NCBI RefSeq assembly: GCF_020169515.1
Contig: NZ_JAHMHW010000017.1
Coordinates: forward strand, 1-64,000
DNA length: 64,000 nt
Direction of reading: 5' to 3'
From: Paenibacillus vietnamensis
Lineage (GTDB): Bacteria > Bacillota > Bacilli > Paenibacillales > Paenibacillaceae
Numbering within the stretch: the first letter of the stretch is position 1; the number at the start of each line of letters is the position of its first letter. Both the position numbers and the translations under genes were made by a program. Of the stretch, positions 1 to 8,527 are shown one piece after another. Under the pieces are notes generated by a model. That model made no database searches, was not told the origin of the DNA, and was given only the letters and a program-made list of their open reading frames with translations.

Positions 1-55
1 GAGCATCGCCTTGCCAAGGCGAGGGTCGCGGGTTCGATTCCCGTCTTCCGCTCCA
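1..55 (+). tRNA. tRNA-Gly (GCC), 3' part
   Basis: The window opens inside a glycine tRNA. The anticodon stem-loop with anticodon GCC, the T arm (GGTTCGATTCC) and an acceptor 3' strand ending in encoded CCA are all present. The 5' acceptor strand and D arm lie outside the window. It is the first visible member of a tandem tRNA cluster. Confidence 0.93.
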
Positions 56-62
56 ATGTTTT

Positions 63-136
63 GGCGCCATAGCCAAGTGGTAAGGCAGAGCTCTGCAAAA
101 GCTCTACCCCCAGTTCGAGTCTGGGTGGCGCCTCCA
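63..136 (+). tRNA. tRNA-Cys (GCA)
   Basis: A complete 74-nt cloverleaf: acceptor GGCGCCA pairs with TGGCGCC, the anticodon loop carries GCA, the T loop is TTCGAGT, and CCA is encoded. It sits 7 nt after tRNA-Gly, so the two are almost certainly co-transcribed. Confidence 0.96.
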
Positions 137-161
137 CAATTGTTTTATCAAAAGAATATAT

Positions 162-238
162 GTGCCCTTAGCTCAGCTGGATAGAGCGTTTGACTACGAA
201 TCAAAAGGTCAGGAGTTCGAATCTCTTAGGGCACGCCA
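162..238 (+). tRNA. tRNA-Arg (ACG)
   Basis: A complete 77-nt cloverleaf: acceptor GTGCCCT pairs with AGGGCAC, the anticodon loop is CTACGAA (anticodon ACG, A34 normally edited to inosine), the T loop is TTCGAAT, and the sequence ends GCCA. Third member of the cluster. Confidence 0.96.
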
Positions 239-252
239 TATTTCTTCTGAAT

Positions 253-334
253 GCCGGTGTGGCGGAATGGCAGACGCGCGCGACTCAAAATCGTGAGGGA
301 AACCGTGGAGGTTCGAGTCCTCTCACCGGCACCA
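253..334 (+). tRNA. tRNA-Leu (CAA)
   Basis: An 82-nt class II tRNA with a variable arm. Acceptor GCCGGTG pairs with CACCGGC, the anticodon loop CTCAAAA gives anticodon CAA (reads UUG), the T loop is TTCGAGT, and CCA is encoded. It is the last tRNA of the cluster and is followed by a terminator. Confidence 0.95.
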
Positions 335-349
335 AAAACAAACATGATG

Positions 350-387
350 ACGTTGACTGCGAGTTAGAGGCGGTTAACGTTTTTTTG
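350..387 (+). terminator. Intrinsic terminator of the tRNA cluster
   Basis: ACGTTGAC (350-357) pairs over all eight positions, with one G-T, with GTTAACGT (373-380), and a run of T follows to 386. It lies 16 nt after tRNA-Leu and faces the convergent RNA units to its right. Confidence 0.7.
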
Positions 388-404
388 TGCTTTGTAAACA
401 TCAC

Positions 405-674
405 AATAAAAGAAGAGCCCTGTTACAGGCTCTCCTTCCGACGGTGTATGATCGAATGAGTTTCTTTTCAAAATCACATTTCACTTCTTCAGAAATCTGG
501 GCACCGCTTCTTCACAATCCTGTTTTAAGGGATCGTTACTTAGCGTGTGTGTTTCAGAGATGCTCTGCGACACAACCCCTCGCTTCCATGGTAGTTAAGA
601 GTGATTAGATCAAATCCTCCTGCAGTCCAAGCACCAAATGGTCCAAGGTAACCACACCTCTCTTCACACCGTCA
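405..674 (-). ncRNA. Candidate structured RNA, copy A
   Basis: This 270-bp segment recurs at 794-1063 with a constant offset of 389 and only a handful of substitutions. On the minus strand its 5' end (complement of ACACCGTC, 666-673) pairs with its 3' end (complement of GACGGTGT, 440-447) in an 8-bp closing stem. Past that stem comes a hairpin (arms 414-419 and 428-433) and then a U-rich run, the layout of an intrinsic terminator. Internal hairpins are also visible, for example CAGAG-CAT-CTCTG on the minus strand. No plausible start codon with a Shine-Dalgarno site exists on that strand. I read it as a free-standing non-coding RNA of about 230-270 nt. I cannot name the family; SRP, tmRNA and RNase P hallmarks are absent. 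In this copy the terminator stem is one pair shorter than in copy B. Confidence 0.5.
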
Positions 675-793
675 CATCTATATTGCGCAGTTTCGCCCTG
701 AACTATACATACGCCGAATTCGATTTTTTAGAAAAAAAGGCATAGAGGAAGCATCAAAGAAATGAAATGATCATGCCAAGGAACTGAAGGAAT

Positions 794-1063
794 AATAAAA
801 AGAGAGCCTTGTTACAGGCTCTCTTTCCGACGGTGTTTGATCGAATGAGTTTCTTTTCAAAATCACATTTCACTTCTTCAGAAATCTGGGCACCGCTTCT
901 TCACAATCCTGTTTTAAGGGATCGTTACTTAGCGTGTGTGTTTCAGAGATGCTCTGCGACACAACCCCTCGCTTCCATGGTAGTTAAGAGTGATTAGATC
1001 AAAACCTCCTGCAGTTCAAGCACCAAATGGTCCAAGGGAACCACACCTCTCTTCACACCGTCA
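794..1063 (-). ncRNA. Candidate structured RNA, copy B
   Basis: Second copy of the 405-674 unit. Its closing stem is formed by the complements of 1055-1062 and 829-836. Its minus-strand terminator is cleaner than in copy A: GAGAGCC/GGCTCTC arms (802-808, 817-823) followed by a run of U (complement of 794-801). Substitutions between copies fall mostly outside paired arms. The 119 bp between the copies are not shared except close to the units, so each copy may have its own promoter; both have a TATAG-like box just upstream (near 683 and 1070). Function unknown. Confidence 0.5.
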
Positions 1064-1174
1064 TAAACTATAATGCACCGATTAGGGCAGGTTTATACGC
1101 AGAGGGACAATAAAATTTACATAAGCTTAAAAATGGCGAAATGGCGGCCGCACAACTTAACTTTTATGATGCCA

Positions 1175-1188
1175 GGAAAGCGCTTTAA
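1175..1188 (+). promoter_or_regulatory. Possible CcpA cre site
   Basis: GGAAAGCGCTTTAA matches the cre consensus TGWNANCGNTNWCA at 12 of 14 positions and lies 43 nt before the sensor kinase start. Carbon catabolite repression of the downstream sugar transporter system would make sense, but this is inference from the motif alone. Confidence 0.3.
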
Positions 1189-1230
1189 ATGTTAGTATGA
1201 TTAAAGAACAAGTAAACAGCGGGGAGGCAG

Positions 1231-2985
1231 ATGATGTTCGGCAAATCGATCAGAACGAGGCTTATTATCGGCTTTATGGCGGTAATGCTGCCGGTTATCG
1301 TCTATATGCTCATTAATAACAGCTATTCCCGCGATATCGTAAGAGAGAAGGTGTCCGAAACGTACCGGAACACGCTCGATATTTTTGTCGGGCAGACGGA
1401 CAATAATCTGTCGCAGATTAACGATTATTTGTACAAAATGTCGGTGCTCGATTCCGATGTAGGCCTTCTGATGTCTTTTCCGATGGACAGTGACGGCTAC
1501 ACGCTTACGAAAATCCGAATCGATGCGAAGCTGAACCGGGACGTTGGCGTATATAATTTGATCGATGCCGTTTTTTTGTACCATAAGAACGATATTATCT
1601 TTGGTACGGACAGCAGCTACAACGAAACGAGAAATATGATCGCAAGCCATATGGAAATTTTAACGGAGCAAGCCGGGTTAAAGCCAAACGACCAGCATAC
1701 CTGGGAAGTCAGAGAAGATGACCGGATGCCGGGACGATACTTCCTGATCAATTTTATTCAAGTGTCGGAAGGGCTTTATGTCGGTGCGATGATTAAAATT
1801 AAGGACATTAATACGCTGTTGTCCATTCAATGGAGCGACGGCGATATCGGATATAACGGCATTTACTTGCGGGAAGGGAACAGGCTTGCTCAATCTTTGA
1901 CGGGCAATGACGGGCCGCTTGGAACGGAGGACCATATAACGGATGGAGCCTACATTTCCACAAAGGATAAAGAGACGGGAAAAGACTTTCTGGTGATGAA
2001 CCGGACAAGCGAAATGGCCGACATCGCCTACCGGATCGTTATCCCTGAGGAGATGCTGCTGCGGAATCTGATCTTTTTCCGAAATGCGACTTTAATCGCT
2101 CCGCTTGGATTTGTGGCCATCTTGATCATATATTTGTTTTTTATGCGCAATATGCTGTTTAAGCCGCTCCACGAGCTTATTCTGGCTATGAAGAAAATCT
2201 CTTTGGGAATGCTTGATGTCAGGCTGAAGAAAAACAAGACAATCGAATTCGAGTTTCTCGGCAATACGTTTAACGTTATGGCGGAGCAGATCAAAACCTT
2301 AAAAATTGATGTTTACGAGGAGCAGCTCCGGGTCAAGCAGGGGGAGCTCAAGCAGCTGCAGGCTCAGATCAACCCCCATTTCTACATGAACAGCTTAAAT
2401 ATCATCTATAACTTCGCAGCGCTCGGAGATACCGAATCCGTCAAAAAGATGTCGCTGCATTTGGCTGATTATTTCCGATTCATTATGAAAGCGAACCGCG
2501 ATACGATCTCGCTGAAGGAAGAGCTGAACCATATTGAAAACTACATGACGATTCAAAAAATACGTTTTCCGGACAAGCTCTACTGCACCTTTGAGGGACT
2601 GGAGCCGTTTCATCATTATCCGATTGCGGCTTTAACCGTCCAGCCCTTTATAGAAAATGCCATTATACACGGCTTCAAAAACCGGAGGCAGCCTTTTCGG
2701 ATTCAGATAACCGCTGAGCTGCTAAGCATGGATCAATTCGTAATCACGATCAGCGACAATGGTATCGGCTTCCGGGCGGAAATTTTATCGAAGCTGCAGC
2801 GTAACGAGCCGCTGGAGCAAGGAGAGACGAGCAGTCTCGGGATTATGAACGTCATTCATAGGCTGCAGCTGCTTTACGGCGAGAGGGCCTCAATTACGTT
2901 CGGTAATCATCAAATAGAGGGAACAGGGGCTGTTATTAAAATTGTATTTCCAAAGCCTATGGAGGGAGCGAAGGCGATTGTATAG
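1231..2985 (+). CDS. Sensor histidine kinase, YesM family
   Basis: A 584-residue membrane sensor kinase. A transmembrane segment at about residues 11-29 and a second at about 288-308 bracket an extracellular sensor region, followed by a HAMP-like stretch. The His_kinase domain contains the phospho-acceptor histidine in INPHF (H383), an N box with PFIENAIIHG, and ATP-lid glycines in SDNGIGF and SLGIMNV. This is the layout of YesM/LytS-class kinases that act with AraC-type response regulators. GGGGAGG at 1221-1227 sits 3 nt before the first ATG and 6 nt before a second ATG (1234); the second may be the true start. The gene overlaps the regulator by 8 nt, so the two are coupled. The likely signal is extracellular sugar availability for the transporter downstream. 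Confidence 0.93.
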   Translation: MMFGKSIRTRLIIGFMAVMLPVIVYMLINNSYSRDIVREKVSETYRNTLDIFVGQTDNNLSQINDYLYKMSVLDSDVGLLMSFPMDSDGYTLTKIRIDAKLNRDVGVYNLIDAVFLYHKNDIIFGTDSSYNETRNMIASHMEILTEQAGLKPNDQHTWEVREDDRMPGRYFLINFIQVSEGLYVGAMIKIKDINTLLSIQWSDGDIGYNGIYLREGNRLAQSLTGNDGPLGTEDHITDGAYISTKDKETGKDFLVMNRTSEMADIAYRIVIPEEMLLRNLIFFRNATLIAPLGFVAILIIYLFFMRNMLFKPLHELILAMKKISLGMLDVRLKKNKTIEFEFLGNTFNVMAEQIKTLKIDVYEEQLRVKQGELKQLQAQINPHFYMNSLNIIYNFAALGDTESVKKMSLHLADYFRFIMKANRDTISLKEELNHIENYMTIQKIRFPDKLYCTFEGLEPFHHYPIAALTVQPFIENAIIHGFKNRRQPFRIQITAELLSMDQFVITISDNGIGFRAEILSKLQRNEPLEQGETSSLGIMNVIHRLQLLYGERASITFGNHQIEGTGAVIKIVFPKPMEGAKAIV

Positions 2986-4618
2986 CTTACTGGTCGTCGA
3001 TGATGAAGATATTGCAGTAAGAGGCATCGTACAAGGGATCGATTGGTCGGAGCTGCCGATCTCTTCGATCCACACGGCATACGATGCAGAGGAAGCGCAG
3101 GGCATCCTGAAGGAGCATACGGTTCATATCGTGCTGTCGGATATCGACATGCCGAATCAGAGCGGGATCGAGCTGCTCGAATGGGTCAATGAGCATTCGC
3201 CTCATAGTGTCACAATTTTTCTGACGGGACATGCCGATTTCAAATATGCTCAGCAGGCGGTTCAGCTCGATTGTTTCGAGTACCTGCTGAAGCCGATCGA
3301 CCATAACGCTCTGAAAGAGTGCGTGATTAAAGCGCTGGAGAAGGTGCGGGAAGCCGAGCAGCTGCAGGAGGTTCGTTCGACTTATGAGCTGTTTTACGAG
3401 CAGTGGAACAAGCAGCGTCCCGTCCTTATCGAGCGTCTGTGGCAGGACGTTTTGCATTACCGGCAATCGGCAGCGCCGAAGCAGCTGGACGTGGAGCTTC
3501 AAAATTACGGTCTTCCGATTTCAGCGGAAAGTCCGCTCCGGCTCGTGCTTATCAGCATCGAGCAGTGGAGACAGGAATGGTCCGCACGGGATGAAGAAAT
3601 TATGACATACGGCGTAAAAAACGCGTCGGAGGAGCTGATTCTGCAAGACATGCCCGGGCATATCGTGCAGGACGGCAACGGCTTGATTTACGTTTTGTTT
3701 TACGGCGGGTTTGAAGAGGCGGAGGAGCTTTCCACCGACAAAGTGGAGGAGCGCTGCCGCGCATTTATTTTGCAGTGCAAGGAGTTTCTGAACTGTCATT
3801 TGTCCTGTTATATCGGCGAGCAGGCGATGGTCTGGCAAATCCGTTCATCCGCTGAGAGGCTGCTGGAGCTGGAGCGCATTAACCTCAGTCATACCTGCTC
3901 GGTGATCAAGGAGAAGGATAACAAGGCGCTGCCCGAATTCAGCGCTCCGCCGCAAGCTCGCTTCGCGGACTGGGAGCTGCTGCTGGAATCCGGCAAGCAA
4001 AGGGAGCTGTCCCTGCGAATCGACGAATGCTTCGATCAGCTGCAGGTATGCAAGATCGATTACACGTATATGGCCTCTTTTTATTACGGCTACATGGATA
4101 TGCTCTTCCGCTGGCTGAACAAGAAATCCCTGCAAATTACCGAGGTTTTCACCAAGAGGGAATGGGAGGTCAACGAACAGGTCCTTAAATCGTTGACGAG
4201 GATGAGAGCCTGGACGCAGCAGCTGAGCCTTCAGGCGACGGAGTATGCGAGCCGGAACGGAAAGGATGTCTCTCAAGTTATAGGGAAGGTACAGCGGTAC
4301 ATGGAAGAGCATCTCGGGGAGGAGTTCAGCCGGGAGGAAATCGCGGAGCAGGTATTTTTGAACCCGGCTTACTTATCCAGGCTGTTCCGAAGGGAAACGG
4401 GCTTCTCGCTTACCGATTATCTGGTGCGGCTGAGGATCGACCGGGCAAGAATCGGGCTCGAAAAAACAAATGAACGGATCAGCGATATCGCATTGGCCGT
4501 CGGGTACGCGAACTTTTCTCATTTTTCCAAGCTGTTTAAGAAGATGACGGGCCTTACGCCGCAGGAATACCGGAAGAAATATCAGAATATTTCAAACGTA
4601 AAGTCACAAGACCGTTAA
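2978..4618 (+). CDS. AraC-type response regulator, YesN family
   Basis: A 546-residue response regulator. The receiver domain has the acidic pair in VVDDED, the phospho-acceptor aspartate in LSDIDMP (D55), and the conserved lysine in LLKPID. A long middle region separates it from a C-terminal AraC DNA-binding domain (two helix-turn-helix units over about the last 100 residues, ending GLTPQEYRKKY). I place the start at TTG 2978 because the protein then begins MYSLLVVDDE, the family norm, and GGAGGGAG lies 10 nt upstream; longer in-frame readings would add an implausible arginine-rich tail. It overlaps the end of the kinase gene. Its inferred job is to activate the permease/binding-protein operon that follows. 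Confidence 0.92.
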   Translation: MYSLLVVDDEDIAVRGIVQGIDWSELPISSIHTAYDAEEAQGILKEHTVHIVLSDIDMPNQSGIELLEWVNEHSPHSVTIFLTGHADFKYAQQAVQLDCFEYLLKPIDHNALKECVIKALEKVREAEQLQEVRSTYELFYEQWNKQRPVLIERLWQDVLHYRQSAAPKQLDVELQNYGLPISAESPLRLVLISIEQWRQEWSARDEEIMTYGVKNASEELILQDMPGHIVQDGNGLIYVLFYGGFEEAEELSTDKVEERCRAFILQCKEFLNCHLSCYIGEQAMVWQIRSSAERLLELERINLSHTCSVIKEKDNKALPEFSAPPQARFADWELLLESGKQRELSLRIDECFDQLQVCKIDYTYMASFYYGYMDMLFRWLNKKSLQITEVFTKREWEVNEQVLKSLTRMRAWTQQLSLQATEYASRNGKDVSQVIGKVQRYMEEHLGEEFSREEIAEQVFLNPAYLSRLFRRETGFSLTDYLVRLRIDRARIGLEKTNERISDIALAVGYANFSHFSKLFKKMTGLTPQEYRKKYQNISNVKSQDR

Positions 4619-4627
4619 TACGGTCAC

Positions 4628-4657
4628 GGCGCCGACAGTTGTCGGCGTCTTTTTTTT
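4628..4657 (+). terminator. Intrinsic terminator after the two-component pair
   Basis: CGCCGAC (4630-4636), loop AGTT, GTCGGCG (4641-4647), then a run of eight T. It separates the regulatory pair from the transporter operon. Confidence 0.85.
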
Positions 4658-4712
4658 ATACAATAAAAGCAAGAAAACGCGTTGAAACGCTGACAAGAGG
4701 AGGAGGAAAGCG

Positions 4713-5696
4713 ATGGCTAACCAAATCGCGGAAGCGGTTACAGCCGCAAAGGTGCCGCGTGTAAAAGCAATCGCAAAAGTAAAGCCGCAGCTGAACGTTT
4801 TCCGCAAATATTGGATGTTCTACGTGATGATGCTGCCTGCCATCGTGCTGCTGGTGGTGAATAATTATATTCCGATGTTCGGAATCATGATTGCCTTCAA
4901 AAACATCAATTACGCGGACGGCATACTGGGGAGCGAATGGAGCGGTCTGAGAAATTTCGAATATTTGTTCAAAACGTCGGACGCCTGGATTATTACCCGG
5001 AACACGCTGTTATATAATTCGGCGTTTATCGTCCTTAACCTGGTGTTCCCGCTCGCTTTCGCGATAATGCTGGGTGAAATCAAAAGCCGATTCGCAGCCA
5101 AGGTTCATCAGACGATTATGTTTCTCCCGTATTTCTTGTCGATGGTCGTGATCAGCTATCTCGTATTCGGCTTCATGAGCGACGAGCATGGCTATTTGAA
5201 CAGCTCCCTGCTGCCGGCGTTTGGAATTGAACCGGTTCAGTGGTATTTCACCAAAGAGGTATGGCCCTATATCCTGCCGATCGTCAATACGTGGAAAAGC
5301 ATGGGCTACTTCACCGTCATCTACATGGCTGCGATTATCGGCATCGACGACGAATATTACGAAGCCGCGACGATCGACGGAGCAAGCAAGTGGAAGCAGA
5401 TGACCCGGATTACGGTTCCGCTCATCATGCCGGTCATCACCATTATGACGCTGCTGCAGATCGGCAAAATTTTCAATGCGGACTTCGGCTTGTTCTTCCA
5501 GGTGCCTAGGGAATCGGGCGTGCTGTTTCCGGTAACGAACGTCATCGATACTTATGTGTACCGGACCTTCCTTACGGTCGGAGACATCGGTTTATCGTCA
5601 GCGGCCGGACTGCTTCAGTCGGTTGTCGGATTTGCGCTTGTCTTCCTGTCGAATTGGGTTGTTCGGCGAATCAATAAAGAAAACGCCCTATTTTAG
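4713..5696 (+). CDS. Sugar ABC transporter permease (LplB/YtcP type)
   Basis: A 327-residue inner-membrane permease of the binding-protein-dependent type. After a short cytoplasmic N-terminus come about six transmembrane helices. The cytoplasmic EAA loop that docks the ATPase is visible as YEAATIDGASKWKQM, followed by TVPLIMP. The opening helix with YIPMFGIMIAFKN is typical of the LplB branch of carbohydrate permeases. A strong GAGGAGGA ribosome site precedes the ATG. The second permease starts 11 nt after its stop. No ATPase gene is nearby; such systems usually share one MsmX-like ATPase encoded elsewhere (established for Bacillus). Confidence 0.93.
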   Translation: MANQIAEAVTAAKVPRVKAIAKVKPQLNVFRKYWMFYVMMLPAIVLLVVNNYIPMFGIMIAFKNINYADGILGSEWSGLRNFEYLFKTSDAWIITRNTLLYNSAFIVLNLVFPLAFAIMLGEIKSRFAAKVHQTIMFLPYFLSMVVISYLVFGFMSDEHGYLNSSLLPAFGIEPVQWYFTKEVWPYILPIVNTWKSMGYFTVIYMAAIIGIDDEYYEAATIDGASKWKQMTRITVPLIMPVITIMTLLQIGKIFNADFGLFFQVPRESGVLFPVTNVIDTYVYRTFLTVGDIGLSSAAGLLQSVVGFALVFLSNWVVRRINKENALF

Positions 5697-5707
5697 GAGG
5701 TGAACCA

Positions 5708-6640
5708 ATGGAAGCAGCCCCGAAAGCACTGTCCGGCTCCAATCCGCAAAACAGGCTGTCCCTGCCGGCATCGCTGGGCATAAACGTGTTCTTTATCATC
5801 TATTCGCTTCTCTGCGTCATTCCATTGATTCTGATCGTGATGGTGTCCATTTCGGACGAAAGCACGGTAATCAAGGAAGGCTATCAATTTATTCCCTCCA
5901 AGCTGGATTTGGCCGCTTACCGCTTTCTGTTCGAGGATGCCACTCAAATAATCCGGTCCTACAGCATTTCGATCCTGGTGACGATCGCAGGTACGGCGCT
6001 TAGCCTGATCATCATGGCGCTGTATGCGTATCCGATATCGAGACAGGACTTTCCTCATGCCAAGTTCTTTACGTTTTTTGTCTTCTTCACCATGCTGTTC
6101 TCCGGCGGGCTTGTTCCCTGGTACCTGGTCTACGTGCGAATGCTTGAACTGAAAAATACGATGCTGGCGCTCATCATGCCGCTGCTTGTGGCCGCTTTCT
6201 TCGTGCTCATCATCCGCACGTTTTTCCAGACGACGATTCCGGCCGCGGTGGTGGAATCGGCGAAAATCGACGGGGCGGGCGAGCTGACCATATTCACAAA
6301 AATCGTGCTGCCGCTTTCCCTGCCGGTGCTGGCTACGGTTGCGCTCTTCCAGACGCTGACCTATTGGAACGATTGGTTCCTCAGCCTGGTGTTCATCACA
6401 AAGGATGCAAACATAACGGTGCAGTACCTGATGTACAAGACGATGCTGAACATTCAGTTTCTGTCGAACAACAGCACGGCTGCGGCCGCAATTACGGCGG
6501 CGGGAGGCACCTTCAAGTTTCCGAGCGAAACCGTACGGATGGCAATGGTGGTCGTAGGCATCGGTCCGATTATTTTTGCTTACCCATTTTTTCAAAAGTA
6601 TTTTGTGAAAGGGCTTACCGTAGGCGCCGTGAAGGGCTGA
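5708..6640 (+). CDS. Sugar ABC transporter permease (LplC/YtcP type)
   Basis: A 310-residue partner permease. It has about six transmembrane helices, the EAA loop VESAKIDGAGELTIF followed by VLPLSLPVL, and the family C-terminus ending in YFVKGLTVGAVKG. AGGAGGTGA directly upstream is a near-perfect ribosome site. It forms the membrane channel with the preceding permease and takes substrate from the lipoprotein encoded next. Confidence 0.93.
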   Translation: MEAAPKALSGSNPQNRLSLPASLGINVFFIIYSLLCVIPLILIVMVSISDESTVIKEGYQFIPSKLDLAAYRFLFEDATQIIRSYSISILVTIAGTALSLIIMALYAYPISRQDFPHAKFFTFFVFFTMLFSGGLVPWYLVYVRMLELKNTMLALIMPLLVAAFFVLIIRTFFQTTIPAAVVESAKIDGAGELTIFTKIVLPLSLPVLATVALFQTLTYWNDWFLSLVFITKDANITVQYLMYKTMLNIQFLSNNSTAAAAITAAGGTFKFPSETVRMAMVVVGIGPIIFAYPFFQKYFVKGLTVGAVKG

Positions 6641-6722
6641 GGCGGCATCGGCATATGGGCTGTAACCGGCGACGCCGGCCTAAGCATATAAAATCCAAAT
6701 TTATTAGGGAGGTCCACCCGCT

Positions 6723-8270
6723 ATGAAGCCAGTTAAACAAAAAAGAACGATGCTTCTGCTGCTGATGCTCGCTGCCGTACTCGTCGTTTCCGCCTGCTCC
6801 GGCAGTAAGGGCAATAACGGCGAGGAAACGGCAAACGGCAATTCTTCGTCGGACAAGCCTGCGGCAACGGATGGGGCAGCATCGGAGACGGATTTGAAGC
6901 CGTACAAGATTACGATGGTTTATCCGGGAGCCCCGCAAACGGATGAGAAAAAGGTCGAGGAAGCTCTTAACAAGCTGCTTACGGAGAAAATAAATGCAAC
7001 GATTGATCTGATGCCGATTGATTGGGGTGCCTGGGACGATAAAATCAATTTGATGATCGCCTCGCGGGAGGAAGTCGACATCATCTTCACCGCCCAATGG
7101 AACGGGCATGCGAACAATGTGGCCAAAGGAGCGTTTATCGAGCTGGGCGAGTTGATCGAGCAATACGGCAAAGGAATTTTAGATTCGCTGGATCCCGCCT
7201 TTCTGGAGGGCGCCAAAATCAACGGCAAAAACTACGGCGTACCAACGAACAAGGAGCTGGCAGCGGCAGGAGGGATCGTCTACCGGAAGGATGTCACCGA
7301 CGAGCTCGGCATCGATATGAGCCATGTAAAAACGCCGCAGGATCTTGATGCCGTATATGCGGCAGTGAAGGAAAAGCGTCCCGATCTGACGCCGCTGTAT
7401 ACGACAGGGGGCGTGTTTAACTCTCACTTCTTCGCCAATTACGACTTCCTGGGCGACTCCACCATTCCAGGAGCTATCCTGAAGGATCAGGACGGAACGA
7501 AGGTAATGCCTGTCGAGCAGATCGACCGGTACAAGGAGCTTGTTCAATTGACCCGCGATTACTTCAAGAAAGGATACATTAACGCAGACGCAGCGACGAC
7601 TCAAGTATCCTCCTCCGACGCATGGAAAGCGGGCACCGTATTCTCTACGGTCGAACCGATGAAGCCGGGCAAGGATGCGGAAATTGCCAGCGCCGCAGGT
7701 TTGACGGGCAAGCTGGCCCAAATCATTATGACCGAAAAGACGGTTGCGACCTCGGAAACGGCAGGCTCGATGCTGGGCATCTCCTCCACCTCCAAGGATC
7801 CGGCCCGCGCGATGATGCTGATCAACCTGCTGCATACGGACAAAGAAATCAATAACCTGCTCAACTTCGGCATCGAAGGGGATCACTATACACGCAACGG
7901 TGAAATCATTTCCGCAACCGGAAATACTGCGAATTACAATCCGGGCTCGGCTTGGATGTTCGGCAGCCAGTTCCTCAACTATGTATGGGATACCGAGGAT
8001 CCGGACAAATGGGCGAAGTTCAAGGAATTTAACGAGAACGCAAAGGTATCGCCCGCACTTGGCTTTGTTTTCAACAGCGAGCCGGTAAAAGCGGAAGTCG
8101 GCGCCATTGCCAACGTCATCCGCCAATATCAGCGCGCGCTGGAAAGCGGCTCCGTAGACGTAGAGAAGACCCTTGCGGAATATAAAGCGAAGCTGAAGGA
8201 CGCCGGCGTCGAGAAAGTCGTAGCCGAGAAGCAAAAGCAGTTTGACGAGTTTCTGGCCGGCAAAAAATAA
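6723..8270 (+). CDS. Sugar-binding lipoprotein of ABC transporter (LplA/YtcQ type)
   Basis: A 515-residue extracellular solute-binding protein. A lipoprotein signal peptide ends in the lipobox VSAC (cysteine near residue 23), followed by a Gly/Asn/Ser linker, so it is anchored on the outer face of the membrane. The mature part shows the long bilobed family-1 type organisation of Lpl/Ytc binding proteins that serve oligosaccharides. GGGAGG precedes the start. It is the third gene of the operon and ends in a strong terminator. A close paralogue follows at 8528, with long shared stretches including GSVDV and VVAEKQKQF/IVAEKQKQF near the C-terminus. The actual sugar cannot be told from sequence. 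Confidence 0.92.
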   Translation: MKPVKQKRTMLLLLMLAAVLVVSACSGSKGNNGEETANGNSSSDKPAATDGAASETDLKPYKITMVYPGAPQTDEKKVEEALNKLLTEKINATIDLMPIDWGAWDDKINLMIASREEVDIIFTAQWNGHANNVAKGAFIELGELIEQYGKGILDSLDPAFLEGAKINGKNYGVPTNKELAAAGGIVYRKDVTDELGIDMSHVKTPQDLDAVYAAVKEKRPDLTPLYTTGGVFNSHFFANYDFLGDSTIPGAILKDQDGTKVMPVEQIDRYKELVQLTRDYFKKGYINADAATTQVSSSDAWKAGTVFSTVEPMKPGKDAEIASAAGLTGKLAQIIMTEKTVATSETAGSMLGISSTSKDPARAMMLINLLHTDKEINNLLNFGIEGDHYTRNGEIISATGNTANYNPGSAWMFGSQFLNYVWDTEDPDKWAKFKEFNENAKVSPALGFVFNSEPVKAEVGAIANVIRQYQRALESGSVDVEKTLAEYKAKLKDAGVEKVVAEKQKQFDEFLAGKK

Positions 8271-8276
8271 CACGCT

Positions 8277-8313
8277 AAAACCCGCGCCTCCTTCCGGAGG
8301 AGCGGGTTTTTTG
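8277..8313 (+). terminator. Intrinsic terminator after the binding protein
   Basis: AAACCCGC...GCGGGTTT arms with an inner GCCTCC/GGAGG stem, loop TTCC, and a T run to 8312. It makes the second binding protein at 8528 a separate or read-through transcript. Confidence 0.88.
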
Positions 8314-8375
8314 CATGAAAAATAAGAATTTATAAGTTTGGGCGTATCAATGTCTTATCTTTCATCGCGAAACGA

Positions 8376-8415
8376 GCATTTGCCGCCAAAGGACGGCGAC
8401 AGCCGTTTACGCTTG
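8376..8415 (+). repeat. 40-nt dispersed element, copy 1
   Basis: These 40 nt match 54448-54487 at 39 of 40 positions in the same orientation. Both copies lie in untranslated leaders shortly before a gene start (113 nt here, 65 nt there). The core can fold as ACGGC-GACA-GCCGT or, alternatively, as GCCG...CGGC. I see no other copy in the window and do not recognise a riboswitch class. Confidence 0.6.
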
Positions 8416-8527
8416 CATCGAAGAGTAACGGAAGCGGGGAATGTTAACGGTTGCATTTTTGAACGGATATTCTACAATGAAACTATCGAAGATGCTGTTC
8501 ATCTTAAGCGGGCGGGGAGGCAATCCG

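Noticed and set aside
190..608. Open frames across the tRNA cluster and the first RNA repeat
   Set aside because: They run through tRNA genes and recur identically in the second repeat without ribosome sites; the RNA reading explains them.
405..1063. SRP RNA, tmRNA, RNase P RNA or rRNA fragment as identity of the duplicated unit
   Set aside because: The SRP GGAAGGAAGCAGC-type loop, the tmRNA tag region and the RNase P conserved core are not present, and no rRNA helix is recognisable.
1..1200. Integration site of a mobile element at the tRNA genes
   Set aside because: No integrase and no tRNA 3'-end duplication are visible; the direct repeat nearby is not tRNA sequence.
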